DNA of 24,405 nucleotides from Aquificota bacterium (GTDB lineage: Bacteria; Aquificota; Aquificia; Aquificales; Hydrogenothermaceae), in contig JAADDV010000087.1 of assembly GCA_013153795.1 (NCBI GenBank), positions 1 through 24,405 of the forward strand, in the 5' to 3' direction. Below are positions 7,530 through 15,885 of the stretch, in pieces. Every line of letters starts with the position of its first letter. The first letter of the stretch is position 1. The notes beneath the pieces were generated by a model that saw only the letters and a program-made list of their open reading frames with translations, did not search any database and had not been told where the DNA came from. The position numbers were made by a program, and so were the translations under genes.

Positions 7530-8611
7530 ACACAAAAGATATTTATAAAGAAAGTCCTATTGTAAAAAGAAGAAAACTTATCAGTTTCTTTGCCTTATCC
7601 CTTTCAACAGCAGCTGCTATATTTGGTCTTTTTTGGCTTGTGTTTATTCTTTTTGATGTTTTAAGACACGGAATTCAGGGAATAAACTGGGAACTGTTTA
7701 CAGAAGACCCTGCACCACCTGGTATTCCAGGTGGTGGACTGAGAAACGCCTTTGTAGGACAACTTGAGATTGTTTTCTTTGCAACAATAATGGGTGTTCC
7801 TTTAGGTATCCTTGCTGGAACATTTATAGCTGAGTATGCAAGAGGGACAAAATTTGCAAAAACTGTTTCTATCCTTTCAGATATTATGGTCAGTGTCCCT
7901 TCCATTGTTGTAGGCACATTTATATACGCAATACTTGTAAAACCTATTGGACATATAAATCTTGGTGGAGTTGTTGCTGTAGGTTTTCTTTCTGCTATTA
8001 TTGCTATTATATTTGGTGGAATTTTAGGATTTATTGTTAATAAACTTTTTTCTATAAAAAATCCAGCTACTGGAAGATTTATAAACCTTCTAATAACCCT
8101 TTCTTCTGTTTTATTTGGGCTTTTTTCTTTCCTTTATCTTATGCCAAAGTTGGTAGATAAAATTCAGGGATTTAATGGATGGGCAGGAGCTGCAGCCCTT
8201 GCTTTTATCATGATTCCTGTTGTTTTAAGGACAACAGAGGATATGCTTTCTCTTGTTCCTTGGACACTTAGGGAAGCTGCTTTTGCTTTAGGAGCTTCAT
8301 ATTTTAGGGTTATAAAAGATATAGTATACAGAGCTGCTGCTACAGGGATTTTAACAGGGGTTATTCTTTCAATATCAAGGGTAGCTGGAGAAACGGCTCC
8401 TCTACTTTTTACATCTTTTAACAACTCTTACTTTACTATGAATATGAATGAGCCTATAGCATCATTAACAGTTACTATCTTTAACTACGCTATGGGACCT
8501 TATGAAGACTGGCATACAAAAGCCTGGGCAGCATCTTTTGTTATTACATTTTTTATCTTAATTGTTACAATACTTTCAAGGGTTATTATAAGCTGGAAGT
8601 ACAAAGGCTAA
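7526..8611 (+). CDS. pstA: Phosphate ABC transporter permease PstA, with an internal insertion
   Basis: Second permease subunit of the Pst importer. It carries the family's SVPSIVVGTFIYAILVKP stretch (123-140), the FIMIPVVLRTTEDML segment (227-241) and the EAA loop REAAFALGASYFRVIKD (249-265) with SRVAGET (284-290). At 361 aa it is some 60-80 residues longer than usual PstA proteins. The excess lies between the LVKP segment and GWAGAAALAF, about residues 145-214, and contains two extra hydrophobic stretches (about 146-171 and 186-206) joined by a short polar loop. It overlaps pstC by 4 bp. No pstB or phoU follows; a dehydrogenase gene starts 12 bp later. Confidence 0.94.
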   Translation: MNTKDIYKESPIVKRRKLISFFALSLSTAAAIFGLFWLVFILFDVLRHGIQGINWELFTEDPAPPGIPGGGLRNAFVGQLEIVFFATIMGVPLGILAGTFIAEYARGTKFAKTVSILSDIMVSVPSIVVGTFIYAILVKPIGHINLGGVVAVGFLSAIIAIIFGGILGFIVNKLFSIKNPATGRFINLLITLSSVLFGLFSFLYLMPKLVDKIQGFNGWAGAAALAFIMIPVVLRTTEDMLSLVPWTLREAAFALGASYFRVIKDIVYRAAATGILTGVILSISRVAGETAPLLFTSFNNSYFTMNMNEPIASLTVTIFNYAMGPYEDWHTKAWAASFVITFFILIVTILSRVIISWKYKG

Positions 8612-8623
8612 TGGAGGCTTGGT

Positions 8624-9649
8624 ATGAAAATATATTTTTTTGGTGTTGATGACTGGGAAAAACTTCATTTAGAGAGAAAACTAAAAGAGTATGGCATAGA
8701 AGGAGAATTTCTTTTCACAAAAGAAGCCTTAAATGAAACAAATGTAGACCTTTACAAAGATGCAGATATAATCAGTGTTTTCATATATTCAGAAATAACA
8801 AAAGAAGTTATAGATAAAATGCCAAATCTAAAATTTATTGTTTCAAGGGCGGCAACATACGAGCATATAGATGTTGAGTATGCTAAAAAGAAAGGAATTT
8901 TAGTTTCATATGTTCCAGGATATGGAAATAACACTGTTGCAGAGTTTACTTTTGCCATGATTTTAGCTTTAGCAAGAAAGTTAAAACCTATGATAAAAAA
9001 CACTATAGAAGGAAAATTTACAAGAGAAGGTCTTATGGGGATAGACCTTTTGGGGAAAACAATAGGTATTATAGGAACAGGAAGAATAGGAGCTCATGTT
9101 GCAAGACTTGCTTATGGATTTGGCATGAATATCCTTGCGTATGATAGAACAAAAAAACCAGAGCTTATAGATAAATATGGCGTTGAGTATGTAGGACTTG
9201 AAGAACTTTTAATGCGCTCGGATATTATAACAGTTCATCTTCCTTATACCAGAGCGACAAAATACACTTTAAATAAGTTTAACCTTAAGCTTACAAAACT
9301 TGATGCTATGCTTATAAATACCTCTAGAGGAGCTGTTGTTGAGATAGAAGCTGTTGTAGAAGCTTTAAAAGAGGGAAGACTCGCCGGAGGAGTTGCTTTA
9401 GATACTCTAGAGGAAGAAATAGGAAAAGAAGAAGAACTTTTAAAAAGAGACCAAGTTCCAGCTATAAAGATAGAAAAAGCAGCAGAAAAATACTATCTTC
9501 TAAATGAAGACAATGTTATTCTTTCTCCTCATCTTGCTTATTATACTAAGGACGCTTTAGAAAGAATTCTTGATATTTCTGTTGAGGAGATAAGCCTATT
9601 TATAAAAGGAGAAAAGCCTAAAAACCTTGTTCCTGAGTTTAATACTTAA
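8624..9649 (+). CDS. D-2-hydroxyacid dehydrogenase (D-lactate dehydrogenase-like)
   Basis: NAD-dependent D-isomer 2-hydroxyacid dehydrogenase, interconverting a 2-oxoacid and the D-2-hydroxyacid. The dinucleotide-binding GIIGTGRIG is at 148-156, with Asp174 after beta-strand 2 (AYDR), which favours NAD over NADP. Catalytic residues are present: Arg235 (NTSRGAVVE), a Glu in DTLEEE (near 263) and His303 (SPHLAYYT). At 341 aa it is full length. It begins 12 bp after pstA behind a GGAGG site and may share the pst transcript. The 3' end runs 11 bp into the convergent small membrane-protein gene. D-lactate is the likeliest substrate but phosphoglycerate or hydroxypyruvate relatives cannot be excluded. 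Confidence 0.9.
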   Translation: MKIYFFGVDDWEKLHLERKLKEYGIEGEFLFTKEALNETNVDLYKDADIISVFIYSEITKEVIDKMPNLKFIVSRAATYEHIDVEYAKKKGILVSYVPGYGNNTVAEFTFAMILALARKLKPMIKNTIEGKFTREGLMGIDLLGKTIGIIGTGRIGAHVARLAYGFGMNILAYDRTKKPELIDKYGVEYVGLEELLMRSDIITVHLPYTRATKYTLNKFNLKLTKLDAMLINTSRGAVVEIEAVVEALKEGRLAGGVALDTLEEEIGKEEELLKRDQVPAIKIEKAAEKYYLLNEDNVILSPHLAYYTKDALERILDISVEEISLFIKGEKPKNLVPEFNT

Positions 9650-9884
9650 AATAATAACCTAAAAGTTTTATAGTCCATGCAAGAAAAATAAAAACCAGCC
9701 AAAAAACTATAATAAATCCTATATTGTATTCTAAAGAGCTAAAAATTAAGTTCCATCCTTGAACAAACAAATACGGAACAACAATCAAAACAGAAACAAA
9801 AGAGATAAAAACAAGAAAGAGGACAAAAAAAGCAAGGAGATACTGCTTTAATGTCCTCTTTTCTTCCACTGGAAATTTTTTCAT
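9639..9884 (-). CDS. Small two-span membrane protein, unknown function
   Basis: 81-residue protein not recognised as a known family. It has a short basic N-terminus (MKKFPVEEKRTLKQ) and two long hydrophobic segments at about 15-40 and 54-75, so it should be an inner-membrane hairpin. Its ATG overlaps the moeA stop by 4 bp (ATGA at 9884-9881 on the minus strand), which supports it as a real coupled gene. It converges with and overlaps the dehydrogenase gene by 11 bp at the 3' end. No function can be assigned; co-transcription with moeA does not by itself imply a molybdenum role. Confidence 0.7.
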   Translation of the reverse strand: MKKFPVEEKRTLKQYLLAFFVLFLVFISFVSVLIVVPYLFVQGWNLIFSSLEYNIGFIIVFWLVFIFLAWTIKLLGYYFKY

Positions 9885-11125
9885 AGCTCTTTGTTTAAGA
9901 AAGATGTATCAAATAGCATAACGTCTATATATTCTCCGTCCTTTATCTCTGTTACGCCTATATCAACAATACCAAATCCGTTAGCAAAAACCATCCCTGT
10001 AAGGATGTTAGACCCTTGTTTACCAAAAGCTTTTGCAATAAAACCTTCATCAGTAAGCTCAACAGAAACCCTTATGAACTCTTTCCTCCCTCCTTTTTTC
10101 CTTTTGTATCCTCCAATAAGCTTTGCTTTTATAACAGGATTTAAAACTTTTGTCTCTCCTCTCATTTTTCTTATGGCAGGTTTTACGTAAGCTTCTGTTA
10201 CAAACATAGCAGCTACAGGATTTCCTGGTATTCCAAAAAACAGTTTTCTTTTATCTTCTCCCCAAATGCCAAAAGCAAGAGGTTTCCCTGGTTTTTGGGC
10301 AACTTTCCAGAAAAGAATCTCTACCCCAAGCTCAGTGCATACAAAATCTTTAACAAGGTCGTAATCTCCAACAGATACGCCTCCTGTTGTAAGGAGAATA
10401 TCACAGGTAATAGCATTCCTAAGTTTTTCCTTTAAATCCTCTGGATTATCTTTAGCAAATCCTAAAATAACTGGCTCTCCACCAGCTTCTAAAATCTGTG
10501 AATACAAAGCATACGTGTTTGACGTTCTTATTTGAGAAGGAGAAGTAATAGGCTCTCCAATGTCTAAAATCTCATCTCCTGTTGTAATAATGCCGACTTT
10601 AGGTTTCTGATAAACATAAACAAAAGCTTTATTTGCAGAGGCAAGGATACCTGTTTCTGCTGCCCTTATTTTTGTTCCCTTTTTTAGAAGAATATCTCCT
10701 TTTTTATAGTCCTCTCCTTGTTTTCTTATATTTGCCCCTTTTTTTAACTCTTGAAAAATAAAAACTTTTCCATCTTCAACCTTTGTAAGTTCCTTTTGAA
10801 CAACTGTGTCAGCTCCTTCTGGGATAAGACCTCCTGTATATATAGCAGCAGCTTTTCCTTTTTCTATAGCAGGAGGCTCTCCTCCAGCTTTTGCTTCTCC
10901 TACCAGCTCTAAAACTGCTGGATTTTCTTCAGTAGCTCCTTTTATATCCTCATATCGAACAGCAAATCCATCCATACCACTATTATCAGCTGGTGGCTGG
11001 TCTCTATCAGCAATAACATCTTCTGCTAAAACTCTTCCAAGGGATTCTATTATAGAAACTTTTTCATAAGGAAGAGGCTTCATGTTTTCTAAAACTATTT
11101 TTAAAGCTTCTTCAAACTTTATCAT
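9881..11125 (-). CDS. moeA: Molybdopterin molybdenumtransferase MoeA
   Basis: Cytoplasmic enzyme that inserts molybdate into adenylylated molybdopterin to make molybdenum cofactor. 414 aa, the normal length. Diagnostic motifs: DNSGMDGFAVR at 47-57 in the N-terminal region, IITTGDEIL and LLTTGGVSVGDYD in the MoCF-binding domain (the latter is the active-site loop), and FFGIPGNPVAAMF before the C-terminal beta-barrel domain. ATG start preceded by an AGGAGAT-type site. It is divergent from the biotin carboxylase gene over a 129-bp promoter region and is followed by a 4-bp-overlapping small membrane-protein gene. Confidence 0.96.
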   Translation of the reverse strand: MIKFEEALKIVLENMKPLPYEKVSIIESLGRVLAEDVIADRDQPPADNSGMDGFAVRYEDIKGATEENPAVLELVGEAKAGGEPPAIEKGKAAAIYTGGLIPEGADTVVQKELTKVEDGKVFIFQELKKGANIRKQGEDYKKGDILLKKGTKIRAAETGILASANKAFVYVYQKPKVGIITTGDEILDIGEPITSPSQIRTSNTYALYSQILEAGGEPVILGFAKDNPEDLKEKLRNAITCDILLTTGGVSVGDYDLVKDFVCTELGVEILFWKVAQKPGKPLAFGIWGEDKRKLFFGIPGNPVAAMFVTEAYVKPAIRKMRGETKVLNPVIKAKLIGGYKRKKGGRKEFIRVSVELTDEGFIAKAFGKQGSNILTGMVFANGFGIVDIGVTEIKDGEYIDVMLFDTSFLNKEL

Positions 11126-11200
11126 TTTTATCTCCTATCTCCTTATATAAAACATTTTAAACTAAAGTTAGCTTTTTTATAGAGGTTATTTTGATAATGA

Positions 11201-11206
11201 TATAAT
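11201..11206 (+). promoter_or_regulatory. Candidate -10 box upstream of biotin carboxylase gene
   Basis: A perfect TATAAT hexamer lies 49 bp before the ATG in the moeA/carboxylase divergent gap. A matching -35 is weak (T-rich TTTATA/TTATAG about 18-19 bp upstream). The RBS CAGGAG at about 11240-11245 fits the start. Confidence 0.45.
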
Positions 11207-11254
11207 AAACATTATTTTAATTGCCTCAAAAAATCCTTCTCAGGAGAATTTAAT

Positions 11255-12691
11255 ATGGCTGGAACAAAAAAGATTAAAAAGGTTCTTGTGGCTAACCGTG
11301 GTGAGGTTGCTACAAGGATTATAAGGGCATGTAAAGAGCTGGGTATAAAAACAGTTGCTATCTATTCTGAGGCAGACACAAAAGGTATCTGGGTAAAGAA
11401 AGCAGACGAAGCTTATATGATACCGGGAGACCCAATACAAGCTTATCTAAACTTCTATAAAATTGTAGACCTTGCAAAACAAACAAAGTGTGATGCTATT
11501 CATCCAGGATATGGCTTTTTATCTGAAAACGCTGAATTTGCTGAATACTGTTTGAAAAAGGGAATTATTTTTATTGGCCCTAAACCTGAACATATCGCCT
11601 TATTTGGTGATAAGGTTGCCTCTAAAAAAGCTATGAGAGAAGTTGGTGTTCCAGTTTTACCAGGGACAGATGAACCTATTAAAGATATAAACGAAGCAAA
11701 AAGAGTAGCAAAAGAGATAGGATTTCCTGTTATTATCAAAGCTGCTTATGGTGGTGGTGGTAGAGGAATGAGAATTGTTGAAAAGGAAGAAGATTTTGAG
11801 AAGCTGTTTGAGTCTGCCACCAACGAAGCTAAAAAGTTTTTCGGAAAAGGGGATGTTTTTATAGAAAAATATGTAAAAAATCCAAGACATATAGAAATAC
11901 AAGTAATGGCTGATAAATATGGAAATGTTATACATCTTGGAGAAAGGGACTGTTCAATCCAGAGAAGACATCAAAAGGTGGTAGAAATAGCTCCTTCCCC
12001 AAGACTCAGTGAAGAAGTTAGGAGGGAGCTTTACAGGGTTGCCGTCAAGGCAATGTTTAAACTAGGATATGAAAGTGTAGGGACATTAGAGTTTTTAGTA
12101 GATGAAGATGATAACTTTTACTTTATAGAGATGAACACAAGACTTCAGGTTGAACATACTGTAACTGAAACAGTTACTGGAGTAGACCTTGTCCAGAGAA
12201 TGATTCAGCTTGCTGAAGGTATGAAACTTCCGTTCTTACAAGAGGATATTAAGTTTAGAGGATATGCTATTGAGTTTAGAATAAATGCAGAAGACCCTGC
12301 TAAAGACTTTGCTCCTTCCCCTGGAAGGATAACATCTTACTACTCTCCAGGAGGTCCTGGTGTAAGGATAGATGCAGCTGTTTATAAAGACTATATCATC
12401 CCTCCATACTACGACTCTATGATAGCCAAACTTACAGTTTGGGCTTTAAGCTGGGAACAAACTGTAAACAGAGCAAAAAGAGCCTTAGATGAATTCCAGG
12501 TTAGAGGTGTTCCTACAAATCTTCCTCTTTTAAGGCAGATAGTAAGAGACCCTGATTTTATGGCAGGCAAGTTTGATACTTCTTATATAGATAAAAAACT
12601 TCCAACATTTAAACTCAAACCAGACAAAGAAAATCCTGAAGATTTAGCTACTGTAATAGCAGCTGCTATAGCAGCTTATCACAGACTTTAA
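11255..12691 (+). CDS. Biotin carboxylase subunit (pyruvate/2-oxoglutarate carboxylase type)
   Basis: ATP-grasp biotin carboxylase, 478 aa, which carboxylates biotin on a partner carrier protein using ATP and bicarbonate. Visible motifs: VANRGEVATRIIRACKELG at 12-30, the glycine-rich ATP loop YGGGGRGMRI at 165-174, ERDCSIQRRHQK at 230-241, and EMNTRLQVEH at 292-301, which holds the catalytic Glu and Arg. The C-terminal extension ending DLATVIAAAIAAYHRL resembles the small subunit of Hydrogenobacter 2-oxoglutarate carboxylase (CfiB) and pyruvate carboxylase subunit A, rather than a short AccC. No carrier/transferase subunit is adjacent; eno follows 21 bp later, placing it beside central carbon metabolism. 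Which 2-oxoacid it serves cannot be decided here. Confidence 0.9.
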   Translation: MAGTKKIKKVLVANRGEVATRIIRACKELGIKTVAIYSEADTKGIWVKKADEAYMIPGDPIQAYLNFYKIVDLAKQTKCDAIHPGYGFLSENAEFAEYCLKKGIIFIGPKPEHIALFGDKVASKKAMREVGVPVLPGTDEPIKDINEAKRVAKEIGFPVIIKAAYGGGGRGMRIVEKEEDFEKLFESATNEAKKFFGKGDVFIEKYVKNPRHIEIQVMADKYGNVIHLGERDCSIQRRHQKVVEIAPSPRLSEEVRRELYRVAVKAMFKLGYESVGTLEFLVDEDDNFYFIEMNTRLQVEHTVTETVTGVDLVQRMIQLAEGMKLPFLQEDIKFRGYAIEFRINAEDPAKDFAPSPGRITSYYSPGGPGVRIDAAVYKDYIIPPYYDSMIAKLTVWALSWEQTVNRAKRALDEFQVRGVPTNLPLLRQIVRDPDFMAGKFDTSYIDKKLPTFKLKPDKENPEDLATVIAAAIAAYHRL

Positions 12692-12712
12692 TAAAAAAAG
12701 GAGGTTTTTTAC

Positions 12713-14026
12713 ATGTCTATTATTGTAAATGTTAAGGGAAGGGAAGTTTTAGATAGTAGAGGAAATCCTACTGTTGAAGCTGAAGTTACATTAGAAAGCG
12801 GGGTTGTAGCAAGGGCTATTGTGCCAAGTGGTGCATCAACAGGAGAAACAGAAGCTGTAGAACTTAGAGATGGTGATAAAAGCAGATATAAAGGAAAAGG
12901 CGTTTTAAAAGCTGTTGAAAATATAAATACAAAAATAGCAGACCTTCTTATAGGAGAAGAATCAACAAATCAAGTAAGAATAGATAGACTTATGATAGAA
13001 CTTGATGGAACATGGAATAAGAAAAATCTTGGAGCAAATGCTATTCTTGCTGTTAGTTTAGCTGTTGCAAGGGCATCTGCTCTAGAGCTGGGACTTCCTT
13101 TATACAGATATATAGGTGGAACAAATGCAAAGATTTTACCTGTTCCTTTAATGAATGTTATTAATGGTGGTGTTCATGCTGATAACAATCTAGATTTTCA
13201 AGAGTTTATGATTGTTCCTGTTTTTGGAGGAAAAGACCCAGAAAAACCAAGATTCAGTGAAGCTTTAAGATGTGGCGTTGAGATTTTCCATACATTAAAA
13301 GAGATACTTAAAAAGAAAGGATACTCGACAAATGTAGGAGATGAAGGAGGTTTTGCTCCAAATCTTCAATCAAATAAAGAAGCTCTAGATATTCTTATGG
13401 AATCTATAAAAAAAGCTGGTTATGAGCCAGGAGAAGATGTATTTCTTGCTTTAGATGCTGCTTCTTCAGAGTTTTATGATAAGGAAAAAGGTGTTTATAG
13501 GTTTGAAGGAAGAGAGCTTTCAAAAGAAGATATGGTGGTTATCTATGAAGAAATAGAAGGGACATATCCTCTTATCTCTATAGAGGATGGAATGGCTGAA
13601 GATGACCTTGAAGGATGGAAAATGCTTACTGATGCTTTAGGAAAAAAAGTTCAGTTAGTTGGAGATGACCTTTTTACTACAAATCCTAAGTTATTGAAAG
13701 AAAAAGGAATAGAAAAGGGAATAGCTAACTCAATCCTTATAAAACTAAACCAGATAGGCTCTTTAACCGAAACATTAGATGCTATTGAGTTAGCAAAAAC
13801 TTATAGTTATACTAACATCATATCTCACAGGTCGGGGGAAAGCGAAGATACATTTATAGCAGACCTTGCAGTTGCTACAAATGCAGGACAAATTAAAACT
13901 GGTTCTGCATCTAGAACTGATAGAGTAGCTAAATATAACCAGCTTTTAAGGATAGAGGAAGAACTTGGAGAAGACGCAATTTTTAAAGGAAAAGAAGTTT
14001 TTGAAAAATTTCTTAAAAATAAATAA
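12713..14026 (+). CDS. eno: Enolase
   Basis: Phosphopyruvate hydratase, interconverting 2-phosphoglycerate and phosphoenolpyruvate. 437 aa, full length. Active-site elements are all present: SGASTG loop at 39-44, GGVHADN at 152-158, catalytic Glu211 in VGDEGGFAPN, metal ligands Asp248, Glu291 (SIEDG) and Asp318 (GDDLF), catalytic Lys344 (IKLNQIG), and SHRSGESED at 371-379. A strong AAGGAGG RBS precedes ATG. It lies 21 bp after the biotin carboxylase gene and is followed by an FtsB-like gene, a neighbourhood also common in Proteobacteria. A hairpin with a T-run just after the stop probably terminates part of the transcripts. Confidence 0.98.
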   Translation: MSIIVNVKGREVLDSRGNPTVEAEVTLESGVVARAIVPSGASTGETEAVELRDGDKSRYKGKGVLKAVENINTKIADLLIGEESTNQVRIDRLMIELDGTWNKKNLGANAILAVSLAVARASALELGLPLYRYIGGTNAKILPVPLMNVINGGVHADNNLDFQEFMIVPVFGGKDPEKPRFSEALRCGVEIFHTLKEILKKKGYSTNVGDEGGFAPNLQSNKEALDILMESIKKAGYEPGEDVFLALDAASSEFYDKEKGVYRFEGRELSKEDMVVIYEEIEGTYPLISIEDGMAEDDLEGWKMLTDALGKKVQLVGDDLFTTNPKLLKEKGIEKGIANSILIKLNQIGSLTETLDAIELAKTYSYTNIISHRSGESEDTFIADLAVATNAGQIKTGSASRTDRVAKYNQLLRIEEELGEDAIFKGKEVFEKFLKNK

Positions 14027-14390
14027 ACATTTAGGAGCAGAACGTATTCTGCTCCTTTTCACATTCTTCTCTCTTATATATACTTCCTATATTCTTTTTT
14101 TCGGAAAAAATAATATCTTCAAATATATAGAAAAAGAAAGAACAAAAAAAACTCTTCAAGAAGAAATTATAAAACTTCAAAAGGAAAATGAGCTTCTAAG
14201 AAAAGAAATTTCTTTTTTAAGAAGAGACAAATTTTATATAGAAAAAAAAGCTAGAGAAGATTTAGGATTAGTAAAAGAAGGAGATGAAATTTTTATTATT
14301 ATTCCTAAAAAGAGAAAAGTTCAGGAGCAGGAAGACCGTTGGATAGACAAGGTAATAAAGAAATATCAGGAATTTATACTAAGACAGTAA
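14001..14390 (+). CDS. ftsB: FtsB/DivIC-like septum formation initiator
   Basis: Small bitopic membrane protein of the divisome family that bridges FtsL/FtsQ. After a short N-terminus there is one membrane span (RILLLFTFFSLIYTSYILFF), then a coiled coil (EKERTKKTLQEEIIKLQKEN, continuing to LRRDKFY) and the conserved tail IEKKAREDLGLVKEGDEIF, a standard FtsB/DivIC pattern. No ATG is available. The TTG at 14001, 26 bp inside eno with an AAAGGA site upstream, is my choice. A TTG at 13965 would overlap eno by 62 bp, and a non-canonical ATT at 14046 sits 8 nt after a good AGGAG. The gene is therefore secure but its start is not. The next gene overlaps its 3' end by 52 bp. Confidence 0.75.
   Translation: MKNFLKINKHLGAERILLLFTFFSLIYTSYILFFGKNNIFKYIEKERTKKTLQEEIIKLQKENELLRKEISFLRRDKFYIEKKAREDLGLVKEGDEIFIIIPKKRKVQEQEDRWIDKVIKKYQEFILRQ
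14033..14059 (+). terminator. Hairpin after eno, inside the ftsB-like gene start
   Basis: Ten-base-pair stem (AGGAGCAGAA with TTCTGCTCCT, 14033-14042 and 14047-14056) around a CGTA loop, followed by a short T-run. It lies 6 bp after the eno stop. It is likely an intrinsic terminator or attenuator for eno, and its left arm also contains a possible RBS (AGGAG) for the next gene. Confidence 0.65.
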
Positions 14391-15028
14391 ATTTATCCCA
14401 TATAGATACATTCTTATTTGATTTAGATGGAACACTGGTAGATTCAAGTGATGATATATATATGGCAGTTGCCCATACACTTAAAGAACTTGGATTTGAG
14501 CCTCTGCCAAAAGAAGAAGTTATAAAACATGTTGGATACGGAGCTAGAAAACTTTTAGAAGGTGTTTTAAACACAAAAGATGAAAAGCTTTTGGATAAAG
14601 CTGTAGAAATTTTTAGAGATTACTACTTTAAAAATCCTGTTGTTTATTCTAAAACATATGACGGTATAAAAGATTTATTAAAAACCTTAAAAGAAAAAAA
14701 CAAAAAAATAGCAGTTGTTACTAACAAATACGAAGATATTTCCTGGGAAGTTGTAAACGGCGTAGGAATAGGTGAGTATATAGATTTTCTTGTAGGTGGA
14801 GATACAACGCCTGAAAAAAAACCTTCCCCTATCCCTGTTTTGTATGCCCTTGAAAAACTAGGTGGCAAGAAAGCTGTTATTATTGGTGACAGTGAAACAG
14901 ATATAAATGCTGGTAAAAAAGCTGGGATAGAAACATGTCTTGTTATGTATGGTTTTGGAAAAAAAGATTTAGCTCTTGCTTCAAATCCTGATTATATCAT
15001 CGAATCTATAAAACAGATAATTGTTTAA
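14339..15028 (+). CDS. gph: HAD hydrolase, phosphoglycolate phosphatase-like
   Basis: HAD-superfamily phosphatase, likely hydrolysing 2-phosphoglycolate or a similar small phosphoester. Motif I DLDGTLVDS includes nucleophile Asp28 and Asp30; the cap region follows (MAVAHTLKELGFEPLP); motif II is VVTNK; motif III Lys is in EKKPSPIPVLYALEKL; motif IV is IIGDSETDINAGKKAG. Length 229 aa fits Gph/PpaX. The only standard in-frame start before motif I is TTG at 14339, with CAGGAGCAGGAAG just upstream, so it overlaps the FtsB-like gene by 52 bp. The N-terminus is about 20 residues longer than needed, so a later non-canonical start is possible. It converges with the CcsA-like gene, overlapping by 4 bp. 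Confidence 0.85.
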   Translation: MDRQGNKEISGIYTKTVNLSHIDTFLFDLDGTLVDSSDDIYMAVAHTLKELGFEPLPKEEVIKHVGYGARKLLEGVLNTKDEKLLDKAVEIFRDYYFKNPVVYSKTYDGIKDLLKTLKEKNKKIAVVTNKYEDISWEVVNGVGIGEYIDFLVGGDTTPEKKPSPIPVLYALEKLGGKKAVIIGDSETDINAGKKAGIETCLVMYGFGKKDLALASNPDYIIESIKQIIV

Positions 15029-15825
15029 TAAACAGGGTGTTTTACAAACCAATAAACAATAAAAGCAAAAACTCCTCCTGCTATTGTCAGATAAGCTGCT
15101 TTTATTCCTTTTTCATGTTTTATCACTCTAATATGGAGTAAAAATCCATAAAAAATCCATAAAAGAGATAAAGCTATCTGTTTTGGGTCCCATATCCAGT
15201 GTTTCCCAAGGTATACACTAGACCAAATAGAAGAAGCTATAAGGGCTAAGGAAAGGGTTATAAAAGCTAAAACTGTTGATTTGTATTCTACCTCTTCAAG
15301 TAAAGCTAAAGAAGAGGAAAATTTAGAAACAAAAAATGAATCCAGTTTTTTTCTCTTTAGGTCTCTATGGGTAAGAATATATATTACAGCTACAACTGTT
15401 GAAGCAATAATAAAGGCGTAAGCAACCATAGAGAGAATAACATGGGCATAAAACCAGAAGTTTTTATAAACCTGCGCTTGCTCCCCAACATTAGGTAGTG
15501 TCATAGCTATAAGAAAAACGTTTATTGGGGCAAATATAGAACCAAAATCTTTTAGTTTTTTCTTATATTTTATAGAAAGTCCGTAATATACAACTCCTAT
15601 AAGGAAAGCTAAGAAAAAAGGAAGCTCCTGCTGGGTTGCAACAGCAAATGTTTTTTCTTGGAAATCTTTTATGCCTATATATATAAGTTGAATAAGAAAT
15701 CCAAGTCCAAAGAAAGAAAATCCTATTTTTGTTCCAATCTCTTTTTTAGTAAAAAGATACATCCAGAAACCAAATGAAGAAAGGAAATAAGCCATCAGTG
15801 CTGCTATTAAAACAAGTTTCAGCAT
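15025..15825 (-). CDS. ccsA: CcsA-like cytochrome c biogenesis membrane protein
   Basis: Polytopic inner-membrane protein, 266 aa, of the CcsA/HemX/CcmC heme-handling family, which takes part in presenting heme for attachment to c-type cytochromes. It has about eight hydrophobic spans. The tryptophan-rich WWD-like motif is KHWIWDPKQ at 209-216, and conserved His candidates for heme ligation are His128 (FYAHVILS) and His231 (LLHIRV). It is short compared with fused CcsBA proteins, so a separate CcsB/ResB partner would be expected elsewhere. It lies upstream of nothing obviously related here: lepA precedes it on the same strand with a 60-bp gap, and the HAD gene converges on it. Confidence 0.85.
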   Translation of the reverse strand: MLKLVLIAALMAYFLSSFGFWMYLFTKKEIGTKIGFSFFGLGFLIQLIYIGIKDFQEKTFAVATQQELPFFLAFLIGVVYYGLSIKYKKKLKDFGSIFAPINVFLIAMTLPNVGEQAQVYKNFWFYAHVILSMVAYAFIIASTVVAVIYILTHRDLKRKKLDSFFVSKFSSSLALLEEVEYKSTVLAFITLSLALIASSIWSSVYLGKHWIWDPKQIALSLLWIFYGFLLHIRVIKHEKGIKAAYLTIAGGVFAFIVYWFVKHPVY

Positions 15826-15885
15826 CTATCTATCCTTAGTCTGTTTTAGATTTAATTTGTTTTTCATTTTTTCTCCTGTAAAGCC

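Noticed and set aside
9891..10190. 99-codon plus-strand frame antisense to moeA
   Set aside because: Shadow of moeA; Pro/Ser/Phe-rich product and no plausible start signal.
10806..11069. 87-codon plus-strand frame antisense to moeA
   Set aside because: Shadow of the conserved N-terminal moeA region, with the Ser/Pro/Ala bias of antisense reading.
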